From NCBI GenBank assembly GCA_015064685.1, contig SVRT01000009.1, positions 1-64,000 of the forward strand: a stretch of 64,000 nucleotides of DNA. The letters are read 5' to 3'. The notes beneath the pieces are model-generated. The model saw nothing but the letters and a program-made list of their open reading frames with translations, was not told where the DNA came from and made no database searches. This document shows, piece by piece, positions 25,132-34,201 of the stretch (within the stretch, counting starts at the first letter, position 1; every line of letters begins with the position of its first letter). Position numbers and translations under genes: made by a program. Origin of the DNA: Oscillospiraceae bacterium (lineage in GTDB: Bacteria > Bacillota > Clostridia > Oscillospirales > CAG-272).

Positions 25132-26574
25132 TTAAATGGATTCGTACATCTCCATATACTTCTCCGCAGACGTTGCCCAGGAGAAATCGGTTCCCGTGAT
25201 CTTGGCGACAAGCTTTTTGTACTGCGGTGCGTCGTAGTAAACTCCGAGAGCCGCGAGAATGCGGTCGCGAAGCTCCCACGAGCAGTAGTTCGCAAAGGTA
25301 AAGCCGTTGCCCTTGATCTCGCCGTTATCGACCCAATAGCCCTTGATCGAATCGTAAAGACCGCCCGTCTCTCTTACAACGGGGATCGCACCGTATCTTG
25401 AAGCGATCATCTGTGAGAGCCCGCAGGGCTCGCTCTTCGAGGGCATCACGAAGATATCGCAAGCTGCATAGATCTTCTTGGAAAGATCTCTGTCGTAGGT
25501 CAAAAGCGCTCTGACCTTGTCGGGATACGCTCTTTCAAGCTCAGCGAAAAATCCCTCGTATCTTGCTTCTCCCTTACCGAGAACAACAAGCTGAACGTCG
25601 TTATTCTGCACGATATCGTATGCTACCTCCTGAACGAGGTCGAGTCCCTTATGCGTTGCAAGTCTTGAAATTATCGCAAGCATAGGCACGTCAGCTCTTT
25701 CGGGAAGTCCGTACTCGCGCTGAAGCGCGAGCTTATTCTCTCTCTTGCCGCTGATCGTATTACGTCTGTCGTAATTCTTTGCAAGAGGCTCGTCCTTTGA
25801 AGGATTATAGTAAACGTAGTCGATTCCGTTCAGTATTCCGCGAAGCTTGTGCGAATTTCTGTAAAGCACGTGATGAAGTCCGTGGGAATATTCCGCGGTC
25901 TTGATCTCCTCCGCGTATTTCGGGCTCACTGTCGAGACTGCATCCGCGCACTCGATAGCTGCCTTCATAAGGTTGATACAGTCATCGTATCTCATAAGCG
26001 CGTAATTTTCGGGGCCAAGATCGAACACGTCTCCGAGTATCGAAAAGCTGTATTTACCCTGATACTCGATATTATGTATCGTGAAAACTGTCTTGGTCTT
26101 CTCAAAGCTCTCAACGTTACGGTACTTTGTGTTGAGGTAGATCACCGCAAGCGCAGACTGCCAGTCGTTTGCGTGAATAACGTCGGGATAGAATCCAAGT
26201 CTTATCAAGGACTCCATTACCGCCTTACAGAAGTACGCGTATCTCTCTCCGTCGTCAAAGAATCCGTAAAGTGCGCCGCGCTTGAAGTAGTATTCATTGT
26301 CTATGAAGTAATAGGTCACGCCATCCTTTTGCAGACTCTTTACTCCGCAGTAGGAATCTCTCCACGCAAGGTGGAAATTGAAAATAACCTCATCCTTCAT
26401 CTGTGAGCGCCAATAGTCGTTTACAGCGGCATAGAGCGGGAGAATGACTCTTACGTCAACGTTTCCCTTCTCCTTTGCCTTGATAGCCGCGGGAAGAGAT
26501 CCCATTACGTCACCAAGACCGCCCGTAGCAGCAAACGGCATTACCTCCGCGCCTACAAATAATATTTTTTTCAT
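25132..26574 (-). CDS. glgA: Glycogen synthase
   Basis: GlgA is the 480-residue GT5 enzyme that adds glucose from ADP-glucose to the growing alpha-1,4-glucan. It shows the N-terminal GGLGDVMGSLP loop, HANDWQSAL, FTIHNIEYQGKYS, a hinge region AIISRLATHKGLDL, and PSKSEPCGLSQM with GGLYDS in the nucleotide-binding domain. The residue before TGGLGDV is Ala where E. coli has Lys15 (KTGGL); Ala is, to my knowledge, common in this clostridial group. It is the last gene of the glgB-like-glgC-glgD-glgA operon. Confidence 0.94.
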   Translation of the reverse strand: MKKILFVGAEVMPFAATGGLGDVMGSLPAAIKAKEKGNVDVRVILPLYAAVNDYWRSQMKDEVIFNFHLAWRDSYCGVKSLQKDGVTYYFIDNEYYFKRGALYGFFDDGERYAYFCKAVMESLIRLGFYPDVIHANDWQSALAVIYLNTKYRNVESFEKTKTVFTIHNIEYQGKYSFSILGDVFDLGPENYALMRYDDCINLMKAAIECADAVSTVSPKYAEEIKTAEYSHGLHHVLYRNSHKLRGILNGIDYVYYNPSKDEPLAKNYDRRNTISGKRENKLALQREYGLPERADVPMLAIISRLATHKGLDLVQEVAYDIVQNNDVQLVVLGKGEARYEGFFAELERAYPDKVRALLTYDRDLSKKIYAACDIFVMPSKSEPCGLSQMIASRYGAIPVVRETGGLYDSIKGYWVDNGEIKGNGFTFANYCSWELRDRILAALGVYYDAPQYKKLVAKITGTDFSWATSAEKYMEMYESI

Positions 26575-26617
26575 ATGTTAGTTACCTTTCCGTATATTGA
26601 TGTTGAACCTACGATAA

Positions 26618-27742
26618 TTATACCGATACGTTCTTACCGATGTAAAAAGGCATTGTCTCATGTCCCGAAAGCTTGCGCTTATCCTTGATCATTACGTTCT
26701 TATCCGCAATAACACAGTTGATGTCGGCACCCGAGCAAACGTAAGTGTCCTGGAAAAGTATGCAATTCTTAACGACCGCTCCCTTTCCGACGTGAACTCC
26801 TCTGAATATGATAGAGTTCTCTACCGTTCCCTCGATAACGCATCCCTCCGCAACGACGGAGTTAGATACCTTTGCGCCCTCGCAATAGCGGGTGGGAGCA
26901 GAGTTACGGATCTTTGTGAGTATCGGGCGATTCTTCTCTCCAAAGAGCTGCTCTCTCGTATCAGCTTCAAGAAGCCTCATCGAGCAATCAAAATAGCCCT
27001 CCATCGAGCCTATATGAGCATAAACACCCTTGTAATCGTAGATCTTGTATTTTTCCTTGCCTATGTTTTTGCGAACAACGTCCTGCAAAAAGCTCGTGTA
27101 TCCTCTGCCGATGGCAACGTCAAGAACGTTAAGGAGATAGGTGCGCTTTACTACCATCATATTGATGTAAACACGCGTCTTTTTGTTCACGTTCTTCGTA
27201 TCGATGATATCGGTGAGGTTACCATCGTCATCACACTCGACGACTCTGACAAACTCGTGAGGAGCAGGTGTTGTCATCTTTGTAACAAAGGTGATATCCG
27301 CCTCGCTTTTGATGTGCTGCTCGATCACATCATTGAGGTCGATATTGCAGATAACATCGCAATCCGACATTACAACGTAATCCTCTTTGCATCTGTTAAA
27401 GAAATTTACAGTTCCAAGGAGAGCCTCAAGTCTGGAGGAATAATACTTATTCGATGCCGCGTTCTCAAAAGAGGATATGTACGGAGGAAGGATCTTGATG
27501 CCGCCCGAACGTCGAGCAAGATCCCAGTCCTTACCGTTTCCAAGATGGTCGAGAAGCGACTGATAGTTATTGTGCGTAACGATACCGATCTTTGAAATAC
27601 CCGAGTTTACCATGCTTGAGATGGGAAAGTCAATAAGACGGTATCTGCCTGCAAAGGGTACGCTTCCCAGAGTTCTCATTTTAGTGAGCTCGGGGATGTT
27701 GTTATCGTGGATGTTTGAAAATATAAGTCCTACTGCCGTCAT
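26618..27742 (-). CDS. glgD: Glucose-1-phosphate adenylyltransferase regulatory subunit GlgD
   Basis: This 374-residue protein is the non-catalytic partner of GlgC in Firmicutes. It keeps the nucleotidyltransferase fold (RYRLIDFPISSMVNSGI, LGNGKDWDL) and the C-terminal left-handed beta helix (KGAVVKNCILFQ). The N-terminal GGxGxRL motif is replaced by FSNIHDNNI, so the ATP site is lost, as is normal for GlgD. It modulates the GlgC/GlgD heterotetramer that commits glucose-1-phosphate to glycogen. It lies 14 nt after glgC and 43 nt before glgA. Confidence 0.93.
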   Translation of the reverse strand: MTAVGLIFSNIHDNNIPELTKMRTLGSVPFAGRYRLIDFPISSMVNSGISKIGIVTHNNYQSLLDHLGNGKDWDLARRSGGIKILPPYISSFENAASNKYYSSRLEALLGTVNFFNRCKEDYVVMSDCDVICNIDLNDVIEQHIKSEADITFVTKMTTPAPHEFVRVVECDDDGNLTDIIDTKNVNKKTRVYINMMVVKRTYLLNVLDVAIGRGYTSFLQDVVRKNIGKEKYKIYDYKGVYAHIGSMEGYFDCSMRLLEADTREQLFGEKNRPILTKIRNSAPTRYCEGAKVSNSVVAEGCVIEGTVENSIIFRGVHVGKGAVVKNCILFQDTYVCSGADINCVIADKNVMIKDKRKLSGHETMPFYIGKNVSV

Positions 27743-27756
27743 GCCTTTTCCCTCCC

Positions 27757-28941
27757 TTAAAATTCAGAAATGATAGCGCCGTCTTCAACGCTCTCGCCAC
27801 TCGGTACCTCAACGTCCTCGCCAAGCACCGTAATGCCCTTAGCCTTCTCACGTGCGGCACCCACCGTTGCACCCGCGCCGATAGTTACGTTAACGTCGAT
27901 GATCGAGTAGTTTACCGTCGCGCCTGCGCCGATCTCGGTGTCGCCCATAAGCACGCTGTCCTTAACGTACGCGCCGTGACCGACCTTAACACCCGATCCA
28001 AGCACGCTGTTGATAACGGTTCCGTACACCTCGCAACCGTCGGTGATATAAGAATTCTCTATTCTCGCGCTCTTTGCGATAAACTGAGGACCGTTAGGCT
28101 GATTCTTTGAGTAGATCTTCCAATCGGGGTCGCCGAGATCAAGCACGGGCTCCTCACCGATAAGATCCATATTTGCCTCCCAGAGAGAGGAGATAGTTCC
28201 AACGTCCTTCCAATATCCCTCGAACGCGTAAGCGTACATCTTCTCGCCGGCTGCGAGCATATTGGGGATTATATTCTTACCGAAGTCGTTAGACGAATTC
28301 TCATCCGCTTCATCCTCGATAAGATACTTCTGGAGCTTATCCTTGTTGAAGATGTAGATACCCATCGAAGCACTCGTGCTGTCGGGATTCTTGGGCTTCT
28401 CGGAGAACTTGTATATAGAGCCGTCGGGATTCGTGCTCATTATTCCAAATCGGCTTGCCTCCTCGATCGGAACGTCGATGACTGCGATAGTGCAGTCCGC
28501 TCCTTTGTCCTTATGATATTTGAGCATCTTGTCATAGTCCATCTTGTAGATGTGGTCACCCGATAGTATGAGCACGTAATCGGTGTCATATCTGTTGATG
28601 AACTCAAGATTCTGATAAATTGCATTTGCCGTACCCTTATACCAATCCGCGGACTTCTGTCCCTGGTAAGGGGGCAAGATCTTAACACCACCGAAAACGC
28701 GGTCAAGATCCCAGGGCTGACCGTTTCCGATGTACTCGTTAAGAACAAGGGGCTGATACTGTGTAAGTACACCGACAGTATCGATACCGGAATTGATACA
28801 GTTAGACAAGGTAAAATCGATGATCCTGTATTTTCCTCCGAATGATACTGCGGGCTTGGCGGTCTTGACCGTCAGAGCGTAAAGTCTTGAGCCCTGTCCG
28901 CCTGCCAGAAGCATTGCTACACATTCTTTTTTCTTAAACAT
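27757..28941 (-). CDS. glgC: Glucose-1-phosphate adenylyltransferase
   Basis: GlgC makes ADP-glucose from ATP and glucose-1-phosphate, the controlled step of glycogen synthesis. The 394 residues include [12 protein letters not shown] (nucleotide loop), [28 protein letters not shown], the metal-binding [18 protein letters not shown] and a C-terminal beta-helix with repeated GAGATV hexads. Every expected catalytic motif is present. It is second in the operon, 63 nt after the degenerate glgB-like gene. Confidence 0.95.
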   Translation of the reverse strand: MFKKKECVAMLLAGGQGSRLYALTVKTAKPAVSFGGKYRIIDFTLSNCINSGIDTVGVLTQYQPLVLNEYIGNGQPWDLDRVFGGVKILPPYQGQKSADWYKGTANAIYQNLEFINRYDTDYVLILSGDHIYKMDYDKMLKYHKDKGADCTIAVIDVPIEEASRFGIMSTNPDGSIYKFSEKPKNPDSTSASMGIYIFNKDKLQKYLIEDEADENSSNDFGKNIIPNMLAAGEKMYAYAFEGYWKDVGTISSLWEANMDLIGEEPVLDLGDPDWKIYSKNQPNGPQFIAKSARIENSYITDGCEVYGTVINSVLGSGVKVGHGAYVKDSVLMGDTEIGAGATVNYSIIDVNVTIGAGATVGAAREKAKGITVLGEDVEVPSGESVEDGAIISEF

Positions 28942-29004
28942 GGAAACATCTCCTCTTCAAAAGTATTTTATATTCGCATTGTTTTTTTCCACTTGACATT
29001 CGGC

Positions 29005-30453
29005 CTATCCGAGCACTATTGCTCCGTAAGCCTGTAGAGTCGCGACTCCTCCGCGCAAGCCTTGATCGGTCATTCTCCCATCTTGTCCGTATCTTTGCGA
29101 CGAGGTATCAAGGATGATCCCTTCGCCATCGGCAATCGGAAGCGGAATCTCACCGCCCCTTCCCGAAAGATCGACCGCAAGCAAGACACGATCGGAATCA
29201 GACGCGCACTCTATGACTGCGATACCGCCGTCATTTTTTGACAGAAGCCTGACTCTTCTGTCGCGTTGCCATAAGCTCTCGTGTGAGAGATACAGCGAAT
29301 TGAGATCAGAGACAAAAAGCTGAAATCTCGCGTTTCCGCCTGTCTCCGCCGTACGAGGTCCGATATCCTTCTCTTCGATGTCGTTCCTGCACAGACCGAT
29401 CTCGCATCCCATATATGTGATCATCCTGCCTTCAAGAAAGGCAAGATAAGCTCTCGCAGCCATCTGCATCCGCATCCGATCCGACCCGTTTTCGGGAGTC
29501 GAAAAGCGCGAGCAGTACGCATCGCAAGCCTTCACAGTAGTATCAGCACCCATCATCTTGGCGGTACTGTCAGCATCCCTTGCAATAAAGTAAGCATCGG
29601 TCTTCTCTTTTTTAATCTCACATATAAGCCTTGAGAGAGCTTCGCCGCACACGGCATCATCTCCGCCTATTACAAATCCGTCCATACCGTAGAGCTCCAG
29701 CCAATAGAGCGCGTTATCAACAAGGAACCGCTCACCTGTCACATCCTCGGGTATGTGAGATACATGCCAATCAAGCAACACACCGATCCCCGAAGCATGC
29801 ATAACGTGGATCATCTCACGAAGCTCTTCAACACCACCCTGCTCTCTGTGTGGAGCAAAGTATGCCTGCTCTCCGTGAGCGTGCGCGTGGTCGTAATAGC
29901 TCTCGAACACTCCCGAAAGACAGATGTGCGTAAATCCCATCTGCAACAGATACGGCACAGTCTCCCTGGCAATATCACGGTAATGCGCTGATCCCCGTGT
30001 TCCTGTCATAAGGTCCGCGCGAACCTCATAAATATTAACGGGCATTCCAAGGCAGCCTACGTGGTCTTCATTTTCATAAGTATGCGACAGCTCGTCCGGA
30101 ATATATCTGTAAACCGAATTAAAATGCGGCGGACCGTCATTTTCGACTGCATACGGGTCTGTGACGTATATCTCACGTCCCTCCTCGCATATCTTGAACT
30201 TGTACGTATCTCCGTCTCTTATTTCAGAGAGCGGAAGACAAGTCTCCCACATCCCGGCACCTACGTGACTCAAGGGATGCGCATCCGACCAGAGATTGAA
30301 TGAGCCGACGAGAAAAACCCTTTCGGCTTTTGGCGCATATACCGCGAAAAAGACGAGGGCGCCCTTTTTATGAGCGCCCGGAACGACGCACCCACAAAGA
30401 CTGTCAGAATGGGCATTACTGCCCGATTCTTTTTTTAAGTCCTGCGTGAACAT
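29005..30453 (-). CDS. Degenerate glycogen branching enzyme homologue (GlgB-like, probably inactive)
   Basis: The 482-residue protein has a clear CBM48 domain (about 33-120: FAVYAPKAERVFLVGSFNLW) and a shortened GH13 barrel of GlgB type: GVLLDWHVSHIPED (region I, 225-237) and ITYMGCEIG (345-353). The catalytic residues are gone. Region II reads DGFVIGGDDAV where GlgB has DGLRVDAV, region III reads FIARDAD instead of AEE, and the SHD of region IV is replaced by FSTPEN. Real GlgB has about 630-740 residues. The frame is open and has a GGGAG ribosome site, so it looks like a maintained non-enzymatic protein, perhaps glucan-binding or regulatory (inference). It is the first gene of the glgC-glgD-glgA operon. 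Confidence 0.75.
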   Translation of the reverse strand: MFTQDLKKESGSNAHSDSLCGCVVPGAHKKGALVFFAVYAPKAERVFLVGSFNLWSDAHPLSHVGAGMWETCLPLSEIRDGDTYKFKICEEGREIYVTDPYAVENDGPPHFNSVYRYIPDELSHTYENEDHVGCLGMPVNIYEVRADLMTGTRGSAHYRDIARETVPYLLQMGFTHICLSGVFESYYDHAHAHGEQAYFAPHREQGGVEELREMIHVMHASGIGVLLDWHVSHIPEDVTGERFLVDNALYWLELYGMDGFVIGGDDAVCGEALSRLICEIKKEKTDAYFIARDADSTAKMMGADTTVKACDAYCSRFSTPENGSDRMRMQMAARAYLAFLEGRMITYMGCEIGLCRNDIEEKDIGPRTAETGGNARFQLFVSDLNSLYLSHESLWQRDRRVRLLSKNDGGIAVIECASDSDRVLLAVDLSGRGGEIPLPIADGEGIILDTSSQRYGQDGRMTDQGLRGGVATLQAYGAIVLG

Positions 30454-30558
30454 TCGTCATCTCCCTTTCTCTTTCAGAGCGACAAATACTGTGTTTTTCC
30501 TCGGAACTTTACAAATAATTCCAAAAAACAAAATTCGCCGACCGATCTTACTTTATAT

Positions 30559-30587
30559 ATTATAACATTTCTCACACACTTTGTCAA
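30559..30587 (-). promoter_or_regulatory. SigA promoter of the glg operon
   Basis: On the minus strand TTGACA (30582-30587) and TATAAT (30559-30564) are 17 bp apart, a full consensus. The leader to the ATG at 30453 is about 100 nt; I saw no clear riboswitch in it. Confidence 0.9.
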
Positions 30588-30720
30588 CTAACATTTTCTC
30601 CAAATCCTTTACTGAATATATGGTAATTTTAACAAATAATCCCTGTTTTGGAATGCTTTTTTCAACATTTTTCATCAAAATTCCATTTTTTCAATATTTT
30701 TCACAAGATAAATTCAACTC

Positions 30721-30749
30721 TTGACAACCCTTCTTTTTTTTGATATAAT
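30721..30749 (+). promoter_or_regulatory. SigA promoter of holB-ricT
   Basis: TTGACA at 30721-30726 and TATAAT at 30744-30749 are 17 bp apart, a full consensus. Transcription should begin near 30756, which rules out any holB start before that point. Confidence 0.92.
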
Positions 30750-30783
30750 GAAAAGTGCAAATTTTTATGCGGAGGACTTGGAG

Positions 30784-31803
30784 ATGAGCGTTGATTTTAA
30801 AAGCATCGTCGGAAACGCCGAGCTGAAAAAACGAATGTCACGCGACATAAGTGACGGTACGCTCTCTCACGCGTATATCATTGAAGGTCCCAAAGGAAGC
30901 GGACGTCACACGTTTGCCTATAACGTCGCCGCCGCCCTTGCCTGCACCTCAAACGATTCGGTCCCCTGCGGAAAATGCAGAAACTGTCAGAGGATCTTCT
31001 CGGGCAAGTCTCCCGACGTGATAACTGTTGGTCTTGAGGAAGACAAGGTCACAATGGGCGTTGAAACCGTCAGAGAGGTCAGGGACAGTATGGTGATGGC
31101 TCCGAGTGACTTTGATTACAAGGTGTACGTCATAGAAAACACGGACGTTATGACACCTCAAGCGCAAAACGCGTTTCTTCTCTCCCTCGAGGAGCCACCG
31201 CAGTACGTACTGTTCTTGCTTTTATGCGAGAATTCCACATCGTTGCTTGAAACGGTCAGAAGTCGCGCTCCGTCTTTGAGGCTTGAGCATCTTGACGATG
31301 CGGAGGTCGAGGATTACGTTATCGACCACGATGCGCGAGCAACGCTTCTCGAAACAGAGGACGAGGAAGTATTCAAAACGATCATACACGCCGCGGACGG
31401 CAGGATCGGAAGAGCCCTTGAGCTTCTTGACGAAAGACCCCGTCGCGCGTTGCTTGAGGAAAGGCAGATCGCACAGAAGATACTTTCCCTTTTCTTGAGC
31501 CCCAACAGAGCCGAGGTGCTTGGCATTGCTTCGACTCTCGGAAACAAACGCGTGGATGTCATAAGGTATCTCACGGTGGTCGAATACGCGATCAGGGACC
31601 TTATAGTATTAAAAAAAGCCGAGAATGCGCATCTGTGCTTTTACCTTGACAAAGAGGAAGCACAAGAGCTGTCAACTCGCTTTACGTCGGTGTCTCTTAT
31701 GTCGATCTACGATGCTATAAGCGACGCGATTCTTGACCTTGAGGCAAACGCAAACGTTAAGCTCACCGTCCTCAATATGATGCAAAAAGCAGGACTTATA
31801 TAA
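30784..31803 (+). CDS. holB: DNA polymerase III delta-prime subunit
   Basis: Delta-prime is part of the clamp loader that places the beta clamp on DNA. The 339-residue AAA+ protein has SHAYIIEGPKGSG, a zinc site (Cys53, Cys62, Cys65, Cys68) and NAFLLSLEEPP. The P-loop reads GPKGSGRHT with Arg in place of the catalytic Lys, consistent with a subunit that does not hydrolyse ATP. The start is the ATG at 30784 with GGAGG 8 nt upstream; the frame extends back into the promoter but cannot be translated there. ricT follows after 23 nt, matching the holB-yaaT neighbourhood of Bacillus. Confidence 0.9.
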   Translation: MSVDFKSIVGNAELKKRMSRDISDGTLSHAYIIEGPKGSGRHTFAYNVAAALACTSNDSVPCGKCRNCQRIFSGKSPDVITVGLEEDKVTMGVETVREVRDSMVMAPSDFDYKVYVIENTDVMTPQAQNAFLLSLEEPPQYVLFLLLCENSTSLLETVRSRAPSLRLEHLDDAEVEDYVIDHDARATLLETEDEEVFKTIIHAADGRIGRALELLDERPRRALLEERQIAQKILSLFLSPNRAEVLGIASTLGNKRVDVIRYLTVVEYAIRDLIVLKKAENAHLCFYLDKEEAQELSTRFTSVSLMSIYDAISDAILDLEANANVKLTVLNMMQKAGLI

Positions 31804-31826
31804 AATTTTGATAAGGTTGGTAAAAT

Positions 31827-32969
31827 ATGGATCAGCAGAAAAATCCGACAGGCGCGCCCTCCCAGAACAATGGAAATTGGCGCAAAAAAAGAAACAGAAG
31901 AAGAAATCATCACAATAAGAATAAATCACAGCAAAATCCTGCCGTCAACGCAGAAAACGAGGCTCTTGAAGTAATGGAGGACGGCGATGATAGCGAGCTT
32001 GATACTCCGTGCGAGGGCAAGCGCGACATTTCGCTGATGGAATCGCTTGAAAAGGAATCCGAAAGCACGCTTTTCGGTACCGATCCCGATGCTGCAGAGG
32101 TTACTGTGTCTATCGAAAACGAGGAGGACGTAAAGCTGATACACGTTGCGGGTGTTCGCTTTAAGCCTAACGGAAAGATATATTTCTTTGACAACTCGGG
32201 CGTAACACTCAAGAGCGGCGGACACGCGATTGTTGATACCGCTCGCGGACTTGAATACGGCGAGGTCGCATTTGCCGATAAGGAGGTCAAGGAGTCTTCC
32301 CTCGTTCTTCCCCTTCGCAACGTTGTTAGAGCTGCTACCGACGAGGATGCCGAGCGCAACGCACAGAACAAGGTCAAGGAGGAGGAGGCATTCAAGATCT
32401 GTCTTGAGAAGATCGCGAAGCACGACCTTAAGATGAAGCTTATTGAAGCTCAGTATTCCTTTGATAACTCCAAGCTTCTCTTCTACTTTACAAGTGAGAC
32501 GAGAGTCGACTTTAGAGAGCTTGTAAAGGACCTTGCAAGCGTTTTCAAGACGAGGATCGAGCTGCGCCAGATCGGTATTCGTGACGAGGCAAAGCTTATG
32601 GGAGGTCTCGGAGCATGCGGACGCGCGCTTTGCTGCACTACATTCCTGTCCGACTTCGCCCAAGTTTCCATCAAGATGGCGAAGGAGCAGAATCTCTCTC
32701 TTAACTCAGGTAAGATCTCGGGCTGCTGCGGCAGACTTATGTGTTGCTTGCAGTATGAGTATTCTACCTACGTCGAGGAAGGAAAGAAGACTCCTCCCGT
32801 AGACTCGACCGTCAAGACAAAGGAAGGTGTCGGAGTCGTTACAGAGTCTAATCCCTTAGCCGCTACGGTCAAGGTAAAGCTCAATGATAAGCCTGATACC
32901 GCTCCCGTTCTTTTCAAGAGAGACGAGGTCACTCTTATCTCGAGACCCAATAAGAAGGACAACGATTAA
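31827..32969 (+). CDS. ricT: PSP1-domain protein RicT (YaaT)
   Basis: RicT joins RicA and RicF in a Fe-S complex that assists RNase Y in mRNA processing and is needed for sporulation and competence in Bacillus. The 380 residues open with a basic, Asn-rich tail (KKRNRRRNHHNKNK) and an acidic stretch. A core follows that reads VAGVRFKPNGKIYFF, YSFDNSKLLFYFTSETRVDFRELV split over the PSP1 fold, IGIRDEAKLMGGLGACG, RALCC and GCCGRLMCCLQYE. The Cys clusters match the RicT cluster ligands. The tail is about 80 residues longer than in B. subtilis YaaT. It is cotranscribed with holB. Confidence 0.92.
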   Translation: MDQQKNPTGAPSQNNGNWRKKRNRRRNHHNKNKSQQNPAVNAENEALEVMEDGDDSELDTPCEGKRDISLMESLEKESESTLFGTDPDAAEVTVSIENEEDVKLIHVAGVRFKPNGKIYFFDNSGVTLKSGGHAIVDTARGLEYGEVAFADKEVKESSLVLPLRNVVRAATDEDAERNAQNKVKEEEAFKICLEKIAKHDLKMKLIEAQYSFDNSKLLFYFTSETRVDFRELVKDLASVFKTRIELRQIGIRDEAKLMGGLGACGRALCCTTFLSDFAQVSIKMAKEQNLSLNSGKISGCCGRLMCCLQYEYSTYVEEGKKTPPVDSTVKTKEGVGVVTESNPLAATVKVKLNDKPDTAPVLFKRDEVTLISRPNKKDND

Positions 32970-33069
32970 TCCTTATATTTCAAGGGAAAATAATGCATTT
33001 TTTTGCATATTTATTTATATTGTCCAAAAACTCAAAGTCAAATTTGTTCACTTTTTTTCTCAAAACCTG

Positions 33070-33098
33070 TTGAAATATGGGGGAAATTGTGATACAAT
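33070..33098 (+). promoter_or_regulatory. SigA promoter of the ferredoxin gene
   Basis: TTGAAA at 33070-33075 and TACAAT at 33093-33098 are 17 bp apart, with the predicted start about 28 nt before the ATG at 33132. Confidence 0.85.
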
Positions 33099-33131
33099 GA
33101 ATACACCAATTTAAAAATGGAGGAACTAACC

Positions 33132-33302
33132 ATGGCATTTAAGATTACTGAAGATTGCATCGGTTGCGGTGCTTGCGCAGCTGAGTGTCCCGTAGAGGCT
33201 ATCTCTGAGGGTGACGGCGTATACGTAATTGACGCTGATACCTGCATCGACTGCGGCTCTTGCGCAGATACATGCCCCGTAGGTGCTCCCCAGCAGGCAT
33301 AA
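33132..33302 (+). CDS. 2[4Fe-4S] ferredoxin
   Basis: The 56-residue clostridial-type ferredoxin has two complete CxxCxxCxxxCP motifs (Cys9, 12, 15, 19 and Cys38, 41, 44, 48) and the acidic surface usual in this family. It carries low-potential electrons between pyruvate:ferredoxin oxidoreductase, hydrogenase and similar enzymes in anaerobes. The start MAFKITEDC follows GGAGG by 8 nt; a longer start at 33117 would overlap that ribosome site. It is a single-gene unit with its own promoter and terminator, consistent with strong expression. Confidence 0.95.
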   Translation: MAFKITEDCIGCGACAAECPVEAISEGDGVYVIDADTCIDCGSCADTCPVGAPQQA

Positions 33303-33339
33303 TTCAGCCTTGATTCGGAGTACATAATACTCAAAAATT

Positions 33340-33378
33340 CGCCGGGAAATCGTTTTATAGCGGAGTCCCGGCGTTTTT
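33340..33378 (+). terminator. Terminator of the ferredoxin gene
   Basis: CGCCGGGA pairs with TCCCGGCG around an 18-nt loop and is followed by TTTTT. Confidence 0.75.
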
Positions 33379-33407
33379 ATAGGCTATTTTCAGATAAGGA
33401 TAAAAAA

Positions 33408-34166
33408 ATGAGCAACGGTGAAAAGATAACGAAAATCAACGAAGATCTGAATCTCATTCAAAAAGTGAACGGGCTGACCTTCGGCACGGATGCATATCTC
33501 CTCTCCGCATTCACAAAGGGTGGCACAAAGCAGATATGCGCCGATCTTGGAAGCGGGACGGGAGTTATTCCCCTTCTCTGCGCGCAGAGGTCAAAATTCA
33601 ATAAAATATTCGCCGTTGAGATACAAAAGGATTTTGTTTCACTCATTGAGCGAAACGCAGAGATCAACTCACTCTCCGAAAAAGTGATCCCCCTCTCTGC
33701 CGACGTTCGAAATCTCAAAGCGGCAGACATCGGTTGTGAATTGGACGCGGTGACCGCAAATCCACCCTATATGAAGGTGGATAGCGGCAAGCGCAACGAG
33801 CACGATGAAAAATTTATCGCCCGTCACGAGGTCTGCGGAGACATCAACGATTTCTGCGCCTGCGCATCCCGTCTTTTAAAGCACGGCGGCAAATTCTATA
33901 CAGTCTGGCGCCCCGACCGTCTTTGTGACCTTCTCTTCTCGCTCAGAGCAAACAGACTCGAGCCGAAGCTGATGACCTTCGTATGCGCAACGGCAGAGAG
34001 TGAGCCCTCTATCGTACTCGTACAATCAACCAAGGGAGCCTCTTCGGGAGCAAGGATAACCAGACCGCTTATTCTGCATAACGACCGAGAGGATGCCGCG
34101 AAGGGCAAGCTTTCGCCCGATGCCGAAGCGATATACGCTACCTGCTCGTTTGATAGCTTTAAATAA
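33408..34166 (+). CDS. TrmN6/YfiC-type N6-adenine methyltransferase
   Basis: The 252-residue SAM-dependent methyltransferase resembles TrmN6 (YfiC), which methylates A37 of tRNA-Val, and Bacillus YabB. It has the family lead GTDAYLLSAF, the SAM-binding DLGSGTGVIPLL, and the catalytic NPPY motif (TANPPYMKV), followed by the ARHEVCGD stretch found in this group. The exact target base or RNA cannot be fixed by sight. It starts a unit with the TtcA-like gene, 35 nt downstream, so both may concern RNA modification. Confidence 0.8.
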   Translation: MSNGEKITKINEDLNLIQKVNGLTFGTDAYLLSAFTKGGTKQICADLGSGTGVIPLLCAQRSKFNKIFAVEIQKDFVSLIERNAEINSLSEKVIPLSADVRNLKAADIGCELDAVTANPPYMKVDSGKRNEHDEKFIARHEVCGDINDFCACASRLLKHGGKFYTVWRPDRLCDLLFSLRANRLEPKLMTFVCATAESEPSIVLVQSTKGASSGARITRPLILHNDREDAAKGKLSPDAEAIYATCSFDSFK

Positions 34167-34201
34167 TCCAAAGCTAAATAACCCAACGCAAAGGAACAAA
34201 T

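Noticed and set aside
26660-27595. 311-codon plus-strand frame opposite glgD
   Set aside because: The opposite strand is clearly glgD in an operon; the frame has no ribosome site or recognisable motif.
30454-30552. Riboswitch in the roughly 100-nt glg operon leader
   Set aside because: No conserved aptamer pattern or terminator-antiterminator pair could be seen.
30721-30783. Upstream extension of holB adding 21 residues
   Set aside because: The extension starts on the -35 box of a perfect promoter; the ATG at 30784 has GGAGG at the right distance.
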